DNA of 64,000 nucleotides from Molanna angustata (lineage: Eukaryota; Arthropoda; Insecta; Trichoptera; Molannidae), in assembly GCA_963576475.1 (NCBI GenBank), contig OY754967.1, positions 27,944,595 to 28,008,594 on the forward strand. The letters run 5' to 3'. The first letter of the stretch is position 1, and each line of letters begins with the position of its first letter. Positions 46,236 through 58,510 of the stretch are shown here, piece by piece. Both the position numbers and the translations under genes were made by a program. Under the pieces are notes generated by a model. The model was not told the DNA's origin, ran no database searches, and saw only the letters and a list, made by a program, of their open reading frames with translations.

Positions 46236-46700
46236 TTTATCCACGGTAATGTTTCAATTTCAAAAAAAAATAGAAAGAAAAAAAATATATATATATGGAG
46301 ATCACTGAATTTAATTTACGATCTGGCAACTTCCGTCACAAGTCACTATATTGTTCAATGTGACTGTATTGGTGTCGAATTGTACTCATACAGGCCGATT
46401 GACAGTTTGATGTCACAAATACACAAACAATTAGTATTGTTCCCCGCATAGAACACCGTTGAATATTATGAATTTTTGTGTTTGGGATGATGATAAAATC
46501 AAGTTTTGCGTTCAAGTAACGCCACTAATCCACAAATAAATTAGTCCAGCAAGTAACACAAACTCCCAATGCACGTAAAGATTCACTTTGGAAACTATAT
46601 TGACTAAATTACTTCACTCCAACGCAAAATTGACAAGAGCAAAAAAATTCGTGCGGTTCAACCGAGTTATCACGTAACGTATCATGGCTTGTCTAGAAAA

Positions 46701-48610
46701 GCATCTCACTAGTTTTAGTCTTTGTCTTTCCAGAAAGATCTTTTATTTAATTGGGTTTCATTTTGTGAAAAGAACATCTATCTCTAGTGTCATGATTTAT
46801 TATTATACTGCTTAAGATACTTCAAATTGTTAATAAATCTTTGTTGAAGTTATGTAAAAATAAACTTATGTTAAGCGAATATGCTATTTTTAATCTTTTG
46901 CAAAATATCCTAAAAATAAGAAAACATACCATAATATTATGTACATCTTTATTTATATGGTTTTAGTAATTTTATTTTTATCGATAAATGGAAATGGTAA
47001 ATGGAAATAAATATGTGTGTAACCAAATGGTGCCCTTTAAATGAAATTATTTAAAAATGTAATGTGCATCAATGATAGAATTTTTTTTTAGAGTGGATAT
47101 AGGGTAGATCAATTATTGTTTTCAATTAGGTAATTAATAATTAAAATTTTATTACTCAAAGTCTTTTAATTTTATTAAGTATAATATGTTATTTTTACTG
47201 AATGATACAATTGACAAAAATAAATACACATGAATCGCATTAAATAGTAACTTTTCTACAGCAAACATACATATAATAAGAGACTGCGCTTGCAGAAATT
47301 TTTCACCGAGAGTGTAAATCATCCATTTTGCATAAGCATTTTCATTTTCGCTTTCTTCCTTTTAGTGATCATTTCCATATTGCCACACAGAGAAAGCTCG
47401 TGGAGGATTAGGAATGGTATAAGAGAAAAGAGTAGAATTTCAATATATTGCTTTCTATTGGCGTCTTTTCCTTATCGTAGTTCTAGGAATTTCTTCCTTT
47501 TATTCTCGCCGATGGAAACGAAACCATATTTTCTCTCAATTTTTTTCTTTGCATTATCATGCTTATTTTAATATGATATGTCACCGAGAAAAGTTTTGCA
47601 GACCAATGCGAGAGAGTCGTAAAATAAATGTAGACTTATTCGGGAGGAAAAGAATGTAACACTTTAATTTGAACATTTTCTCGTAAAGGTTTTTATAACC
47701 TTTTCTATTATCTCGTTAGTTTTATGTGTACGTTGATTATTTCTAGAATAACAAAGACGAGTTTTATGGAAAGTATTTCCTCGGGAAAATACCTTGAATG
47801 TGAGAAGAAAAAAATCATTAGGAGGTAGACATTTCATTCCGACGTCTACAGGCTATTTTACACCTTATAAATACTCAGTATCTTCTAAGGGTTCAATATT
47901 TAATTAGAATGTTTTTTCTGCAGAAACTCTTAACGTTTAATTCGTAGAATGTTTATAGTATTAATGAGATAGTATTTATTATGTGTCGTATACAAATAAT
48001 CATTCAATGTTAATTTAACAAATGAGATAACTGTAATTTAACTTAAAAATAATAATAGTAATCCAATGATAGCGAGTTCCAACTTTACCATACCTGCCTC
48101 CTCCGAAAATAAAATAAGTTAAAAAATAAACAACCAAAGCGAGATTAAATGATTGGTTATTCCCGATATGCTTCTACAAAACCTTAACTAAACTTGTATA
48201 CGTTTGTTATTTTTAAGTATTTATTTAAAAATAAAACAATGGGGTTTTACAGAATACAAAACGGAACTGTGAATATAATATTCTAATAGATTTTGCTGCT
48301 CGTCAATAACATTGAAATTCGCCAAAAAATTCTTCGAAGAAAAATAATTTAACGTCCTTTACATTTTTCCTTGGCCTCATCCAAGGAATTATATAATTTA
48401 TTGAGATGAAGGGTTTCAATCAAAGAACTACTTACATGATCAACTCAGGTTTGAATGAAATTACAATATAAAAAATAACTTAATCAATTTGTGATGTTGT
48501 GGGTCGGAACTAATAGATAAATATTTAACTCGACTCTAGTTTATTGGACGATCAATACATGAATATAATCTGTCGATCAGCTCGTATCAACGACGGTAGG
48601 CTATGGTTCG
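46701..48610. other. AT-rich stretch with no recognised gene
   Basis: Nothing supportable. An open frame at 47290-47571 is pyrimidine-rich low-complexity sequence. Confidence 0.4.
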
Positions 48611-48689
48611 TTGATCCTCGTCAATCTTCGGGAGCATTCGAGAATCCCTAGGGCATACACGTTGCAGCCCACAAGGTGCTGCCACAGAA

Positions 48690-48845
48690 TAATGTTAACT
48701 TGGGGACCTCGAATGACAAACATAGGTGTTAGGAGACCGCCAATGAGGTGTAGGGATGACGTCAGCCGTCATGATGGTATCAATTGGATGCTTAGAACAC
48801 AAGATATAGTGGAGATGGATATGCCTTCGACCATGAAGAAGAATA
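48690..48845 (+). pseudogene. Degenerate RTE LINE C-terminus
   Basis: The plus strand encodes TWGPRMTNIGVRRPPMRCRD, DVSRHDGINWMLRTQD and a (GAA/AAT)n tail. This is a decayed version of the RTE tail EWRPR…GRP..RW.DD…W…AQD. It is more diverged than the copy at 13365. Confidence 0.5.
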
Positions 48846-49004
48846 ATAATATGATACATTTTTCGGATGTTTACAATCTTTATGAATTCCATTTCTTCAT
48901 ATTCATTCGGTTTGAATTTTGAAAAGTTATGCGAAAATACGTTAATTTTATTGAAATGTATTTGCAGAATAATTTCAAAGACTTGAGACTTCATTTCATT
49001 TGCA

Positions 49005-49165
49005 GATTAACCCTGGCAAAAGGGAAAAGTAAATTAAACGAATCCGCCACTGTAGGAGAAGCCAAGGTATCTGCGTTGTTCTCTCGCGAACAGATCTTTG
49101 TGTCCTTTTCTGCAAACACCGGTTCTGGGATTACTGCCAAGTTTGTAATGCATTCTTTATGTTGA
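49005..49165 (+). other. Coding-like segment, possible terminal exon or repeat
   Basis: After an acceptor-like TTCATTTCATTTGCAG (to 49004), an open frame reads LTLAKGKSKLNESATVGEAK then SALFSREQIFVSFSANTGSG and ends at TGA 49163-49165. GC content is well above the background. The reverse strand is also partly open and carries CAGTGGCGGATTC, a form seen at hAT termini. Gene or repeat origin therefore cannot be settled here. Confidence 0.25.
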
Positions 49166-49679
49166 GCTTCCTTTTGCCGTCTTAACCGGTAGACTATCTT
49201 GTTGTTGAAAAAATATATAAATTATACAAGAGCAACCTTTAAACCTACTACATCCTCACTTGGTTTACGACCCTTTTCCGGGCGTTCGGAGCTAACGGCG
49301 GTTAAGTATTAATAAATATTCGGTTTGTTAGCTCGTAAAGTAGACGAAACTAATGCGCTATGTGTGAAATGTACATTTTAGGGAGACATGTTCCTGTTTT
49401 ATTAATTCGATGAAACACATTATGTTAACATCATGCTCACCTTATTTGCCTCACTATACAGGGCCCTTTATCACATATTATGCTTAGCAACTATTTCTTC
49501 GACTTTTAACAAATCACCCAAACCACAGCGATTTATTTTCAATGTTCTTACTAATGTTTTAAGTAATACATTCATACCATCAATCATCACAGCATCGTCT
49601 CTCTGTGTGGGGTATCCAGAGACAGGTATGCGGATGAGCAAGTCCTAAAAGGAAGCACGACACATGCTTACATTTGTAA

Positions 49680-49890
49680 GCCGACCGCCGTGGCACAGTT
49701 GGTTTGGTTTCCGTGTGAGCATCCTGAGTTCGATCCCAAGCAAGGGAGAAATTTATTGAAATTAATTTCTCGCGCTAATATTGCTTCTCTGGGCTGGAAA
49801 CACTGATTAGTTGGAAAATTGCCATATGGCAATAAACTCGCCACTTGCGCAAGTTGTAAAGAAGTGTTTATTATTATTACTATGTTTGTA
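49680..49890 (+). mobile_element. tRNA-derived SINE family 2
   Basis: A-box-like TGGCACAGTTGG and B-box GAGTTCGATCCC lie 35 nt apart. The body contains CTGGGCTGGAAACACTGATT, TTGCCATATGGCAA and GCCACTTGCGCAAG, and the tail is TTATTATTATT. The body matches 23860-23948 in reverse, which shows it is dispersed. Confidence 0.65.
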
Positions 49891-50363
49891 TCCCTACACA
49901 CCAGCCTCGTCGCACATAAAAAGGCAAAATTTACAATAGGTTTCTCAAAACAGTACGACAAAATAGGATTGGGAGGAAAAGTAGAAGTAAAATATAAAGT
50001 ATATAATGAAATAAGGAAGGAAGGGAGAAGAGAATATAATATGTTGTAGGTACCTAAATGAAGGATGTGATGATAGAAAATAGAAAAGGGCGGAAGCACC
50101 ATTCTAAGTCGGTGCCTCACGGCTGTGACAAGATAAGATCAAATAAAAGGTCATTAGGTATCGCTAATTAAAATTAAATGAAACAATATATTCCAATAGT
50201 TTAAAAAAAACGAACGGTACACAATTAGGTACAATTCGATCTGTACCTAAATATTACGAATATTTTTTTGTTTCATTACATACAGCTCCATCACAAGTTT
50301 TTTTAATACACCTTCGATCAAGTTTCGACACATTCTAAGACCATCATTTTAGTTTCTTTTCAA

Positions 50364-50491
50364 TAAATGTGACGCTACGTAAATAACATAAATGTGAAGC
50401 CACATAAATAACGTAAATATGACGCAACGTAAATAACATAAATGTGACACTACGTTATTAACATAAAAATGTGACGCTATGTAAATAACAT
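50364..50491. repeat. 25-bp minisatellite, about five units
   Basis: Imperfect units of the form AAATGTGACGCTACGTAAAT + AACAT. Variation affects the TGACGCTACGT core. Confidence 0.85.
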
Positions 50492-50734
50492 GAACAATTT
50501 TTATATTTTCTTATTTCTTTCAATTTATGCTACTAATACAACGAACATTGTCTAATAACTATTAATTGACACTCCTCCATCATTTCTCTCTTTCCACAAC
50601 CTATATCTCCAGCCTTTCTTTGTTGCTGTTATTTTACATTAAACATTGTTACATGTTTGTTTTTTGTTTTTTGTTGTTATAAATGTAATATAATTATTTT
50701 TTTTATTTATTTCAACCTATCACTTCACTATTTA

Positions 50735-50830
50735 CTGCCTCACGTTGCTTTGGTTGCTTGGAAGAAATTGCCTTATGGCAATAAACCGGCCCTTGTACAG
50801 ATTATTGTACATGAAATAAAATAAATAACC
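50735..50830 (+). mobile_element. LINE/SINE 3' tail fragment
   Basis: TTGCTTGGAAGAAATTGCC, the palindromic TTGCCTTATGGCAA, GGCCCTTGTACAGATTATTG and an AAATAAAATAAATAA tail form a retroelement trailer of a kind frequent in insect genomes. The family was not assigned with certainty. Confidence 0.45.
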
Positions 50831-51709
50831 ATTGAAAACCAATATTACTACAGTTTCAATAAAAAAAAATAACATTTTTATCGAATTCCGCCTACAAGAA
50901 ATTTAACATGTCAATAAAAAAAATATCTTTGGTTAAATTCGTTCCGCTTTGTTTGGTTTAAAATATTTCTTTAAATTATCCGGAGTTTCCCATTTCAAAT
51001 AACAAATGTTCTTTGTGAGTACCCCCTAAAAGGACATTGTGCTGAAATATTTGGACATTTTGTTATCAAGGTCTGTCTTTGTCTTTAAAAGAATATTCCC
51101 TTAGTGAAATCATTTTTATGAAAAAAAACGTATATAAATATTTTTATTTAAATAGCATCTTCTCTTGGAATGCCTCCTTTCTCTTCAATATTTATTAAGA
51201 TTTACGGTGTATTACTTTTTCCTTGAATTTTTAGTCAAGCGAAATAAATTACTTTGAAAAGGAAAATGTTTATTTTATGAATAAATATCTAATATATATT
51301 TTTTTACATATTTTATAGTTCCGCACACGCCAAAGTTCATCAAATATATTTACATTTCAAAAAAAAAAAAAACTCGATTCAGTTCTGTTCAAATGTTCTC
51401 ATAAATAAATGTCAGTTTGTGTTTATTGGGCATGATTTGGAAAATTTCATTTTTTATACTGTGAACACCTTCACAGCAGAGCTAATCTGACGTAAAACAA
51501 ATTTTTACCTGTAACGAAATGGGTAAAATTTTAACGCTCCAATACTAACAGCGAGCTGTTATTATTGCTGAAAATTTTTCATTTCGTTTCCTTACTGAGT
51601 TACTGTGTTTTCTGTTTAATGTTTTTTAATGTTTATCCATTGTTTTCTTTCCCTTTTATAAAAAAAAAATCATAAATTTAATAAAAAATGTTGGCAACAT
51701 ACAATTTTT
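50831..51709. other. AT-rich stretch with no recognised gene
   Basis: Nothing supportable was found. Confidence 0.4.
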
Positions 51710-52102
51710 ATGATATCAATGAGCCTGACCGGTATATGCTGTTCAATCCACGTATTATTAGAATTAATATCCTTTGTAATATTGGTTAAAAATACATTTA
51801 TCTGTGTGCATAGTTATTGCATGGGCTGCGTTGCTGCAAGTATTGGGTTTTCGCTAGATTGGTATGCGCATCGCGAACTGTTCCCCACATCGCAGATAAA
51901 AATGAAGATATTTGCCGATATAGCAAATTTTTGTCTTATTGCTTGGTTGATAACGCCCCCCTCCAAGGCGAAAAGGCTCAGAAGTTTGACAGAAACTATA
52001 TTTATAACGATAATATGTCTAAAAACGATTTTCATATTATTTCTTAGTATCTGTATGTCGTTCAATATTAATAAAACAATATTTATTTGGTGTTTCAATT
52101 GA
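51710..52102 (+). CDS. Hypothetical small multi-pass membrane protein
   Basis: Single open frame of 130 codons with three or four hydrophobic segments (about residues 8-26, 36-50, 68-82 and 95-115), separated by polar loops such as WYAHRELFPTSQIKMK and PPSKAKRLRSLTE. Codon use looks more gene-like than that of neighbouring open frames, and AATAAA-type signals lie downstream. I recognise no family. An overlapping frame from ATG 51688 also looks plausible, which weakens the case. It may be an intronless gene, a decayed exon or chance. Confidence 0.25.
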   Translation: MISMSLTGICCSIHVLLELISFVILVKNTFICVHSYCMGCVAASIGFSLDWYAHRELFPTSQIKMKIFADIANFCLIAWLITPPSKAKRLRSLTETIFITIICLKTIFILFLSICMSFNINKTIFIWCFN

Positions 52103-52220
52103 ATTTTCTTTGAAAAGTTATTTGAATATAAATGTATCTTTGCTTAATAATATAATTATTAAGTACTCTAATATAATCCTAGATTCTTATGCTGATAAAT
52201 TGGGTTCATCACATAAAGGT

Positions 52221-52264
52221 TCACACACATACACACACACCCTCACACACACACACACACACAC
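52221..52264. repeat. (CA)n microsatellite
   Basis: CACACAC-rich tract with TA and CT interruptions. Confidence 0.95.
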
Positions 52265-54201
52265 TCCCAACTCACATGTCACATATCTGACTTTTATTGT
52301 TTTCTTTTTTCTCCTACACTACATAAATATATGAAATAGTAATAATGTATACATGTAGGTGATGCTGGGCATGATTATTTTTTATTTAATTTTGTATCAC
52401 CTGTATATTTTGTCCAGTTATTGTTTGTATACTTTGAATAAAATAAAATAAAATAATTAACTGGCCTCGCCTTTGAACTAAATATTTCATCCCCTTCCTT
52501 TATCTTCTGCCCGATATTGCTATCATTTGTTTCATAAATATGTAGGAAGTACTTAAGCATATTTTTAAAACTTTGTTCTATAAATATTTTGTACAGGTTT
52601 AAAATATATGTATAAATAATAAAGGCTAAACTAAACTAGTTAGTTATTATTATATTTTATGGATATTTACCATTTTTCGTTTCAAATATTTTTGTTTTGT
52701 ATTTCGATTTAATTTGTAGTGAGTTACAAATTACGTAAAATATCATTAATCTCTAATATGAAACGATTTAAGGGACCATATTTTTGAAACAGTGTGTTTC
52801 TAAAAAAATACTATTAGTGTTTTCAACATTTCTCTTGTGAATGTTCATCACACAATTTCAAAATTCAGTCTTATATCCCTTAGAAAAATATCAAAAATAT
52901 AATTTTTTACGTTTTTTTTTAAATTACTTCATAACTATGTGTTGTAGAGAAATAAATATTTGAACGCATAAAATCAAAGCGAATGACCGAAAAACTTTAT
53001 ACATTTCAAGTAAGGTTTGTTCTTTAAATGTAAAAAATCAACAAATTTTGGGTTTCCGATAATTTAAATCACGCATAAACCTGTTTAATGCACGCGATAG
53101 TTAGTTAGTGTTGGCCAAAAACACTAATAGTGTTAAATCCCTCGAATCTGGACTTACGTCATTTTGCATAGGGGCCATGCAAATTTACTTATACTTAAGT
53201 CTTTATATAAAAAAATCACGCTTCATACTACAACTGTCATATTCAAATAGCAATTTTCCACACTTTGAAGGACGTTTTCACCGAAATCCACCACTACTCA
53301 TGGTTCATATTATTCCAATCGTTGTTACGTGCTCTAGTATCCTTTTCCACAAAAAATATCAGCATTTATACTATGACGTTAACTTGGTTGTAACTTTCTG
53401 GCTCTTCGTCTATAGTAGATTATGAAATAAATATTTCATACACTTAAGCGTAGATATAAGCTGTCAAAATTTGAAGTACTTATATGAAGTACATTATAAT
53501 GATGCATATTTCTTGTTTTTTTATTCATAGAATAAAAAAATACCTACTACTTATTATATGAAATTTACTTATTATATATTGAAAAAAATGCATAGAAGTA
53601 ACATAATTCCATATCGTAAACATTATTATGGACGGGTATGCGTAAATGTTTTGTTTATTATTTTTTTATATAATCCATAAAATAGAGATTTATCTTTCCT
53701 CGAATTTCCCCATCCATAAATCTGGTAGTACTGGCTGTCAGTTGCCATTCTCTTCCGCCGTTATTATTTATGATGTCAATCAACTTGGAGGCTGTAAAGA
53801 AAATATCTTTAAAGTTTTGGTTTGAATGCGTCTACGACGGTACAAACAAAAGCATCTATTTTATTTTATGGAAAATCCAATAATTGGAAAAGTATCAATC
53901 CTCCGACGATTACATTTTCGATTAGATATTATAGTTTGCAATTGAAATTAATATTATATTGACTAGGTTTTTTAAAGATCGCTTGATTAGATAATTGTGG
54001 TTAGGAACTTACTGATCTCGATATTTGATTATAAAAAACATGTCAAAGCATTGGATATTTATTAAGATTTATTTGTTGACTTACAGGGTAAATGAGTTTT
54101 AACAACAAAATTGAAAGGAAAAGTAGGTTTCAAAAAATGATTTAAAATTGTATCCTTTGACTAATTAATATTTCAATTAATCAAACCATTTCTTTTGTAC
54201 G
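52265..54201. other. AT-rich stretch with no recognised gene
   Basis: No supportable gene. An AATAAAATAAAATAAAAT run lies at about 52436-52455. Confidence 0.4.
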
Positions 54202-54379
54202 AATTTATGAAATCAATCAAGTAGGTGTGTATGCGATATCGGCAAAGAACAGAATGGACAAGACGGAAAATGAAAGGAGTGGACTTACTGTGCCAGCTGT
54301 TTTCCTCCTTTCCTCTGTCACGTTGTTCCTCCTTCTCGTCACTGATTCAACAAATTGTATTCACAATTGTTGTCTGTAA

Positions 54380-54540
54380 TAGACGTGCGAAAGCCGCGAA
54401 CGTATTTAAAATGTTTTTATATGTATTGCGCACGGCGCTTGTATGACACGAGTGGTGCTGGGAGACGCGTATTCTCGAGACTGACGAACGTGGCTGCTCG
54501 CGCGCGAACAGAGGCGGGATGATTGTTGTCACGTTCAGGT
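54380..54540. promoter_or_regulatory. CpG-dense patch, possible promoter
   Basis: The stretch is rich in CpG (GCGCACGGCG, GAGACGCGT, GCTCGCGCGCGAAC) against an AT-rich background. On the minus strand ACATATAAAAAC contains a TATA-box-like core at about 54410-54420. No coding exon could be tied to it. Confidence 0.25.
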
Positions 54541-54624
54541 ATGGATGTAGGTATAATGAGTTTTAGGTATGTCAGAAATATGAGGATAGGTACAAATAGG
54601 AAGTATCTGTCATCTGCGCCAACA

Positions 54625-54767
54625 GGGTGTATATATTTGCTACCCAATGTGATTGTGATGATAATTTTATGAAATCAATCAAGTGGGTGTCTATCGTTGC
54701 TACCCAATGTGATTGGGATGATTATTTTATGAAATCAATTGAGTGGATGTAGTTGCTACCCAATGTA
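54625..54767. repeat. About 60-bp tandem repeat, 2.5 units
   Basis: TTGCTACCCAATGTGATTG and ATGAAATCAATCAAGTGGGTG recur about every 60 bp. A detached piece (ATGAAATCAATCAAGTAGGTG) lies 420 bp upstream at 54205-54233, beyond the CpG-rich patch. Confidence 0.85.
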
Positions 54768-55985
54768 AGGAATATATTCCTGTGGTACATTAGGAGTACC
54801 TACATTTATACCTACGTTTAACGAGAAAAAATATTTAAATAGCTTCAACTTGTGCTTGACATATTTGATTTAAAGATCCTATATAAAAATATTAGCATCA
54901 TAATGCGCACAAAGACATTTTTTAAAATACGAGAAAAGTACAATGCAGTCAAGTAAGAGTTCCATCAATGGGTACAATAACCTACAAAGAGTAGAAGGCT
55001 GACTACATTGTGACGCCTTCTCTGTGTTTGTTTTCTATAGTGGCGACATGGCTGATTAACTTTGGCTGGAGGGATGGATTTCAAAATGAAAACCCCAATT
55101 GCCATATTCATTATTCGAAGACTCTTTGTTGCTAAGAGAATAACATTAAACACCAAAGGCTCAGCGACTTACAAACACGATTTAATCATTCGTTGCGTTA
55201 TAAAGAATAGATTAACGTTGCGAATTGTATGGTTGGTGATTCTTAAATCTGTGGAAACGCTTATTGCTTTTTGATAAACAAGAAAAATACTACTGTTTCG
55301 ATTGCGCCATTTCTTGCTTATTGGTCAAAATGAACTTTCACTATAATTGTTTATTGACACTTTATCATTGCTTCAATTGAATCTTTTGAATGTCCTTTTT
55401 CTTCCTTTTGCCTCTCTTTTTTCTTCTTTTTCTTGAAATTTTTTCACTTCCTTACTAACCATCTATGTTGTTAGTATCTTTGTTACACTATTAAATAATT
55501 TTTGAATATTTTGTCAGAAATTTTCTAATATTTTAACAAAAATAATATACTTTGTAGAAAATATTTATTTTGCCAAAAATTATATATTTGATTTGAAAGA
55601 TAAATTAGTTTATTGATATTTCGCAGAAGTTCTTAAAAATACTTAGTTTTTGATTTAATAAGTTCTAGCATTTTCAAAGCTACTAACTGGGTATATTAAA
55701 ATAGAATTTTGGATTGATCAATAAAATGTATTTGGGTATTCGATTTCAATAATTGATTTTGAATTCCATTTGATAATGTTCCAAAAATTTATAGATATGA
55801 GGGCGTATTGAACTAGAGTTTTGAATTCCAATGTATGTAGGTATCTATATTTTAGATGTTACCAGATTATTTGAATAATTCATACCCCACATTAAAATGC
55901 GATCGTTTTATTGTTCTAGATGATTATAATCATTCGGTCTTTAGTACCTAGTTAGTTGGATTTGATTTAGTTTTTTTTGTAGAAT
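54768..55985. other. AT-rich stretch with no recognised gene
   Basis: Nothing supportable was found. Confidence 0.4.
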
Positions 55986-56057
55986 CGGCCTTTTTGGCTT
56001 AGTTGGTTAGATATCTAAATCTTGAACCAAAGGTCTCGAGTACGATTCCCGATGGAG
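55986..56057 (+). repeat. tRNA-like sequence, probable SINE head
   Basis: TGGCTTAGTTGGTTAG has an A-box form and CGAGTACGATTCCCG approximates a B box 40 nt later. Stems are too mismatched for a working tRNA. Confidence 0.4.
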
Positions 56058-57971
56058 ACAAAGTTTTTATATGTATTTTAATTTGGACCTATGAGACGAT
56101 AAACACCACTAGTGTCCACGTTTTGGTTACTCGTGTGCATGTAACATTAGCATTTGATTAAGTACCTGTTTTTTGCCCAAGCAGCAAAACAAAATATTAT
56201 CCTTGATTTTTTTTCTCTGTAGATATACATTATTGGTTGTTTAATTTCTTTTGGATTATTTCTCTCGGCTATTAGTACCTACATAGTCGAGAATCTATGA
56301 ATGAAAAATGCTGAAAGTTCATACCTCTCTACTATTACAAAGTCGTGGAGATAATGAGCACAGATCAATGAGTATAGCTCAATTAGGTAAATTCTACCAT
56401 ACATATGGAAATGATGAAGATAACTTAAATAAAGAAATAAGTTTTAGATGCAATGAAACCCAATGTCAATAATTATATGTGTTGAATGAAACGGTCATTC
56501 ACTGTCTGCTACTCTCATGAAATATATTATAGAGAAGTTGTATTATTATTTACAACGACTGTCGAAAGTTCAAAGAGATTGCTTTTGGCTTTAAAATTAG
56601 GAGCATTGCATTATACCTACTTAAGGAGTAAATTTATAAGTTGGTACTGCTGAATTCACTAACAATTTAATTTGATATTTTCTTTGTTGATGTATTCAAA
56701 AATCATCATCGTTTAAAACAATTACTTATATTTAAAAGTGTGGAAATAATTCAGGTAAAAAGTTGTTTTAATAAAGAATATTTTATATTCTTTCAGCGAA
56801 TAATAACAAGTTTCCATTGTTTTAAAAAGGCACAGGAAATAAAGTTTAACACAACTTGATTGAAATGGAAACCCCTATTGGACGTTTTGTTCTTGCAAAG
56901 AATACCGGAGAAGACAATGGGAAAATTTAATGAAAGAACAGTCCATCTAACATGTTCAAGAGTTTCACTTAAGGGCAACAAAGCAGGTACCTATGTAAGT
57001 ACTTGTATTCTAAACAGAAATTTCTTTGAGAGAATGAAAGCCTACTAAGAATAAAGCATTGTTTTTGATCTTCAAATTTAGGGATGTTGCAATGTGAAGG
57101 AAATTTACTGTTTAAATAAAATCGCGATAGGTCCACTTGAAGAGGATATGCCCGAATTAAAATATATTTGTCAATTTACTTATTATATTTAAAAAAAAAA
57201 TCGAGATATTTTCTTTCTCTATCATTTTTTTTTAATTTTTATATGTATCGCAATTCACCGTATCAAGAATGTTTTATGCCTTAAATTAAAATAAGAGAAA
57301 GTTCAAAATTAGTAACAGTTCAATGTCGTGTGTTTTAAGAATTTTTAAAAATAAGACAAACCTACATTTATGGATCATTAAGAGATAACAGGTGGGAGAT
57401 ATTAATTGGAGATGTATGAACAGTGTCGATCAAGGACTGATACAAACCACAGACCGGTTATTACAATTAAAAACATATGGTGCAGAGTCTCCTCTAGACC
57501 ACACTAACAGATGTGGGTGCTAAATACATGTTTTTTAAACGAGTGTGTAGCCACAATACATTGACCAATTCTCATTCTCGTTACACAGGAAATGTTTCTT
57601 CTGGAAAACGTTTTTTCCTGAAACTAAGGTTTTGGGGGGATCGTGGGCTGGATTCCAGAATATAACGATCCTGTTCGAGTTCGGGTCATCATTCCATCTA
57701 CGCATCTTAAAGTGTTGGAGGGAACACCCATAATCTGAAGTTGGGATCTGCAAATGGGATAGAAGACAATGGACTGGAATGGACTGGCAAGGCACACCAA
57801 TATTGGTTTTAAAGAATAAATACGATTTAATAGCAAAAAAAAACTGTCATATAAATATAATAAATCTTTATTGAAATCATTTTTTGTGCAATTATGTTGC
57901 ACAAAAAAGATATGTCCACAAGTTATATGTCCACAGGTTGAAGACGTTGGTTGTTTAGTAAAATTATAATC
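56058..57971. other. AT-rich stretch with no recognised gene
   Basis: Nothing supportable was found. Open frames at 56860-57048 and 57535-58043 resemble no family. Confidence 0.35.
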
Positions 57972-57982
57972 GGAAATAAAAT

Positions 57983-58331
57983 CCAAGATCTGTATGAACC
58001 AAGGGGCTCTTAAGGATAACAGAAATGAAGGTTCTAAGGTCAATCACTGGTAAAACTCTCCGAGATCGTGCTTGCAATGTTCAAATAAGGAAAACATGTG
58101 GAATAGAGGACATCGTTCGGTGGAGTAGATCCAGAAGGAGGCATTGGAGGGACCACGTAGCCAGGATGGACAGTTATAGACTTGCACATATAGCGGCGAA
58201 TGATATCCCTTCTGGCCGCCGCCTACACGGAAGACCACCCAAGAGATGGAAGAATAGCTGGACTTCGTCATCCCAGGAGGCATAGTTTCTGAAAAACAGA
58301 CCAACTAGGTCTACTAAACGAAGAAGAAGAA
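57983..58331 (+). mobile_element. RTE-type LINE, 5'-truncated, 11-bp TSD
   Basis: GGAAATAAAAT flanks it (57972-57982 and 58332-58342) and the tail is (GAA)n. It encodes MKVLRSITGKTLRDRACNVQ, RRRHWRDHVARMDSYRLAHI and GRRLHGRPPKRWKNSW. The order MK.LR.I.G.T.RDR…W..H..RM…GRP.KRW is the RTE-like C-terminal pattern. Open over 86 codons from 58025 but lacking all catalytic parts. Confidence 0.85.
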
Positions 58332-58510
58332 GGAAATAAAATAGCCATTTAAACATTTACCTATAGGTACGAACATGCTAAGGGTTTACGTATTTTCTTT
58401 TATCAATCAACAATTTGACAATATCGAGAATAGGTTTGGTGCCTAGTATTGATAAAGATTTTTTACATTGTACATCCTTTTGCGATTTACTGAATTTGAG
58501 ATACAGAGTA

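Larger units (their letters stand above)
42585..46700 (-). mobile_element. Full-length-looking CR1-group LINE
   Basis: Order on the minus strand: about 450 bp of putative 5' UTR (46236-46690), ORF1, ORF2 in the -1 frame, a 3' UTR of only about 43 bp, then the microsatellite. Both reading frames are intact, which is unusual in this decayed neighbourhood and suggests recent activity. The N-terminal YYQNVRG endonuclease start and the C-terminal domain with [14 protein letters not shown] and NSPIIR.HRLGN point to the CR1/L2/Kiri-like group rather than RTE or Jockey proper. The 5' boundary is approximate and no target-site duplication was identified. Confidence 0.85.

Noticed and set aside
50364..50491. 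CRISPR-like array of short repeats
   Set aside because: Directly adjacent 25-bp imperfect units without unique spacers, in a eukaryotic context; a minisatellite.
57535..58043. Overlapping minus-strand frames of 86 and 139 codons
   Set aside because: No family resemblance, overlap each other and partly run antisense to the RTE fragment.
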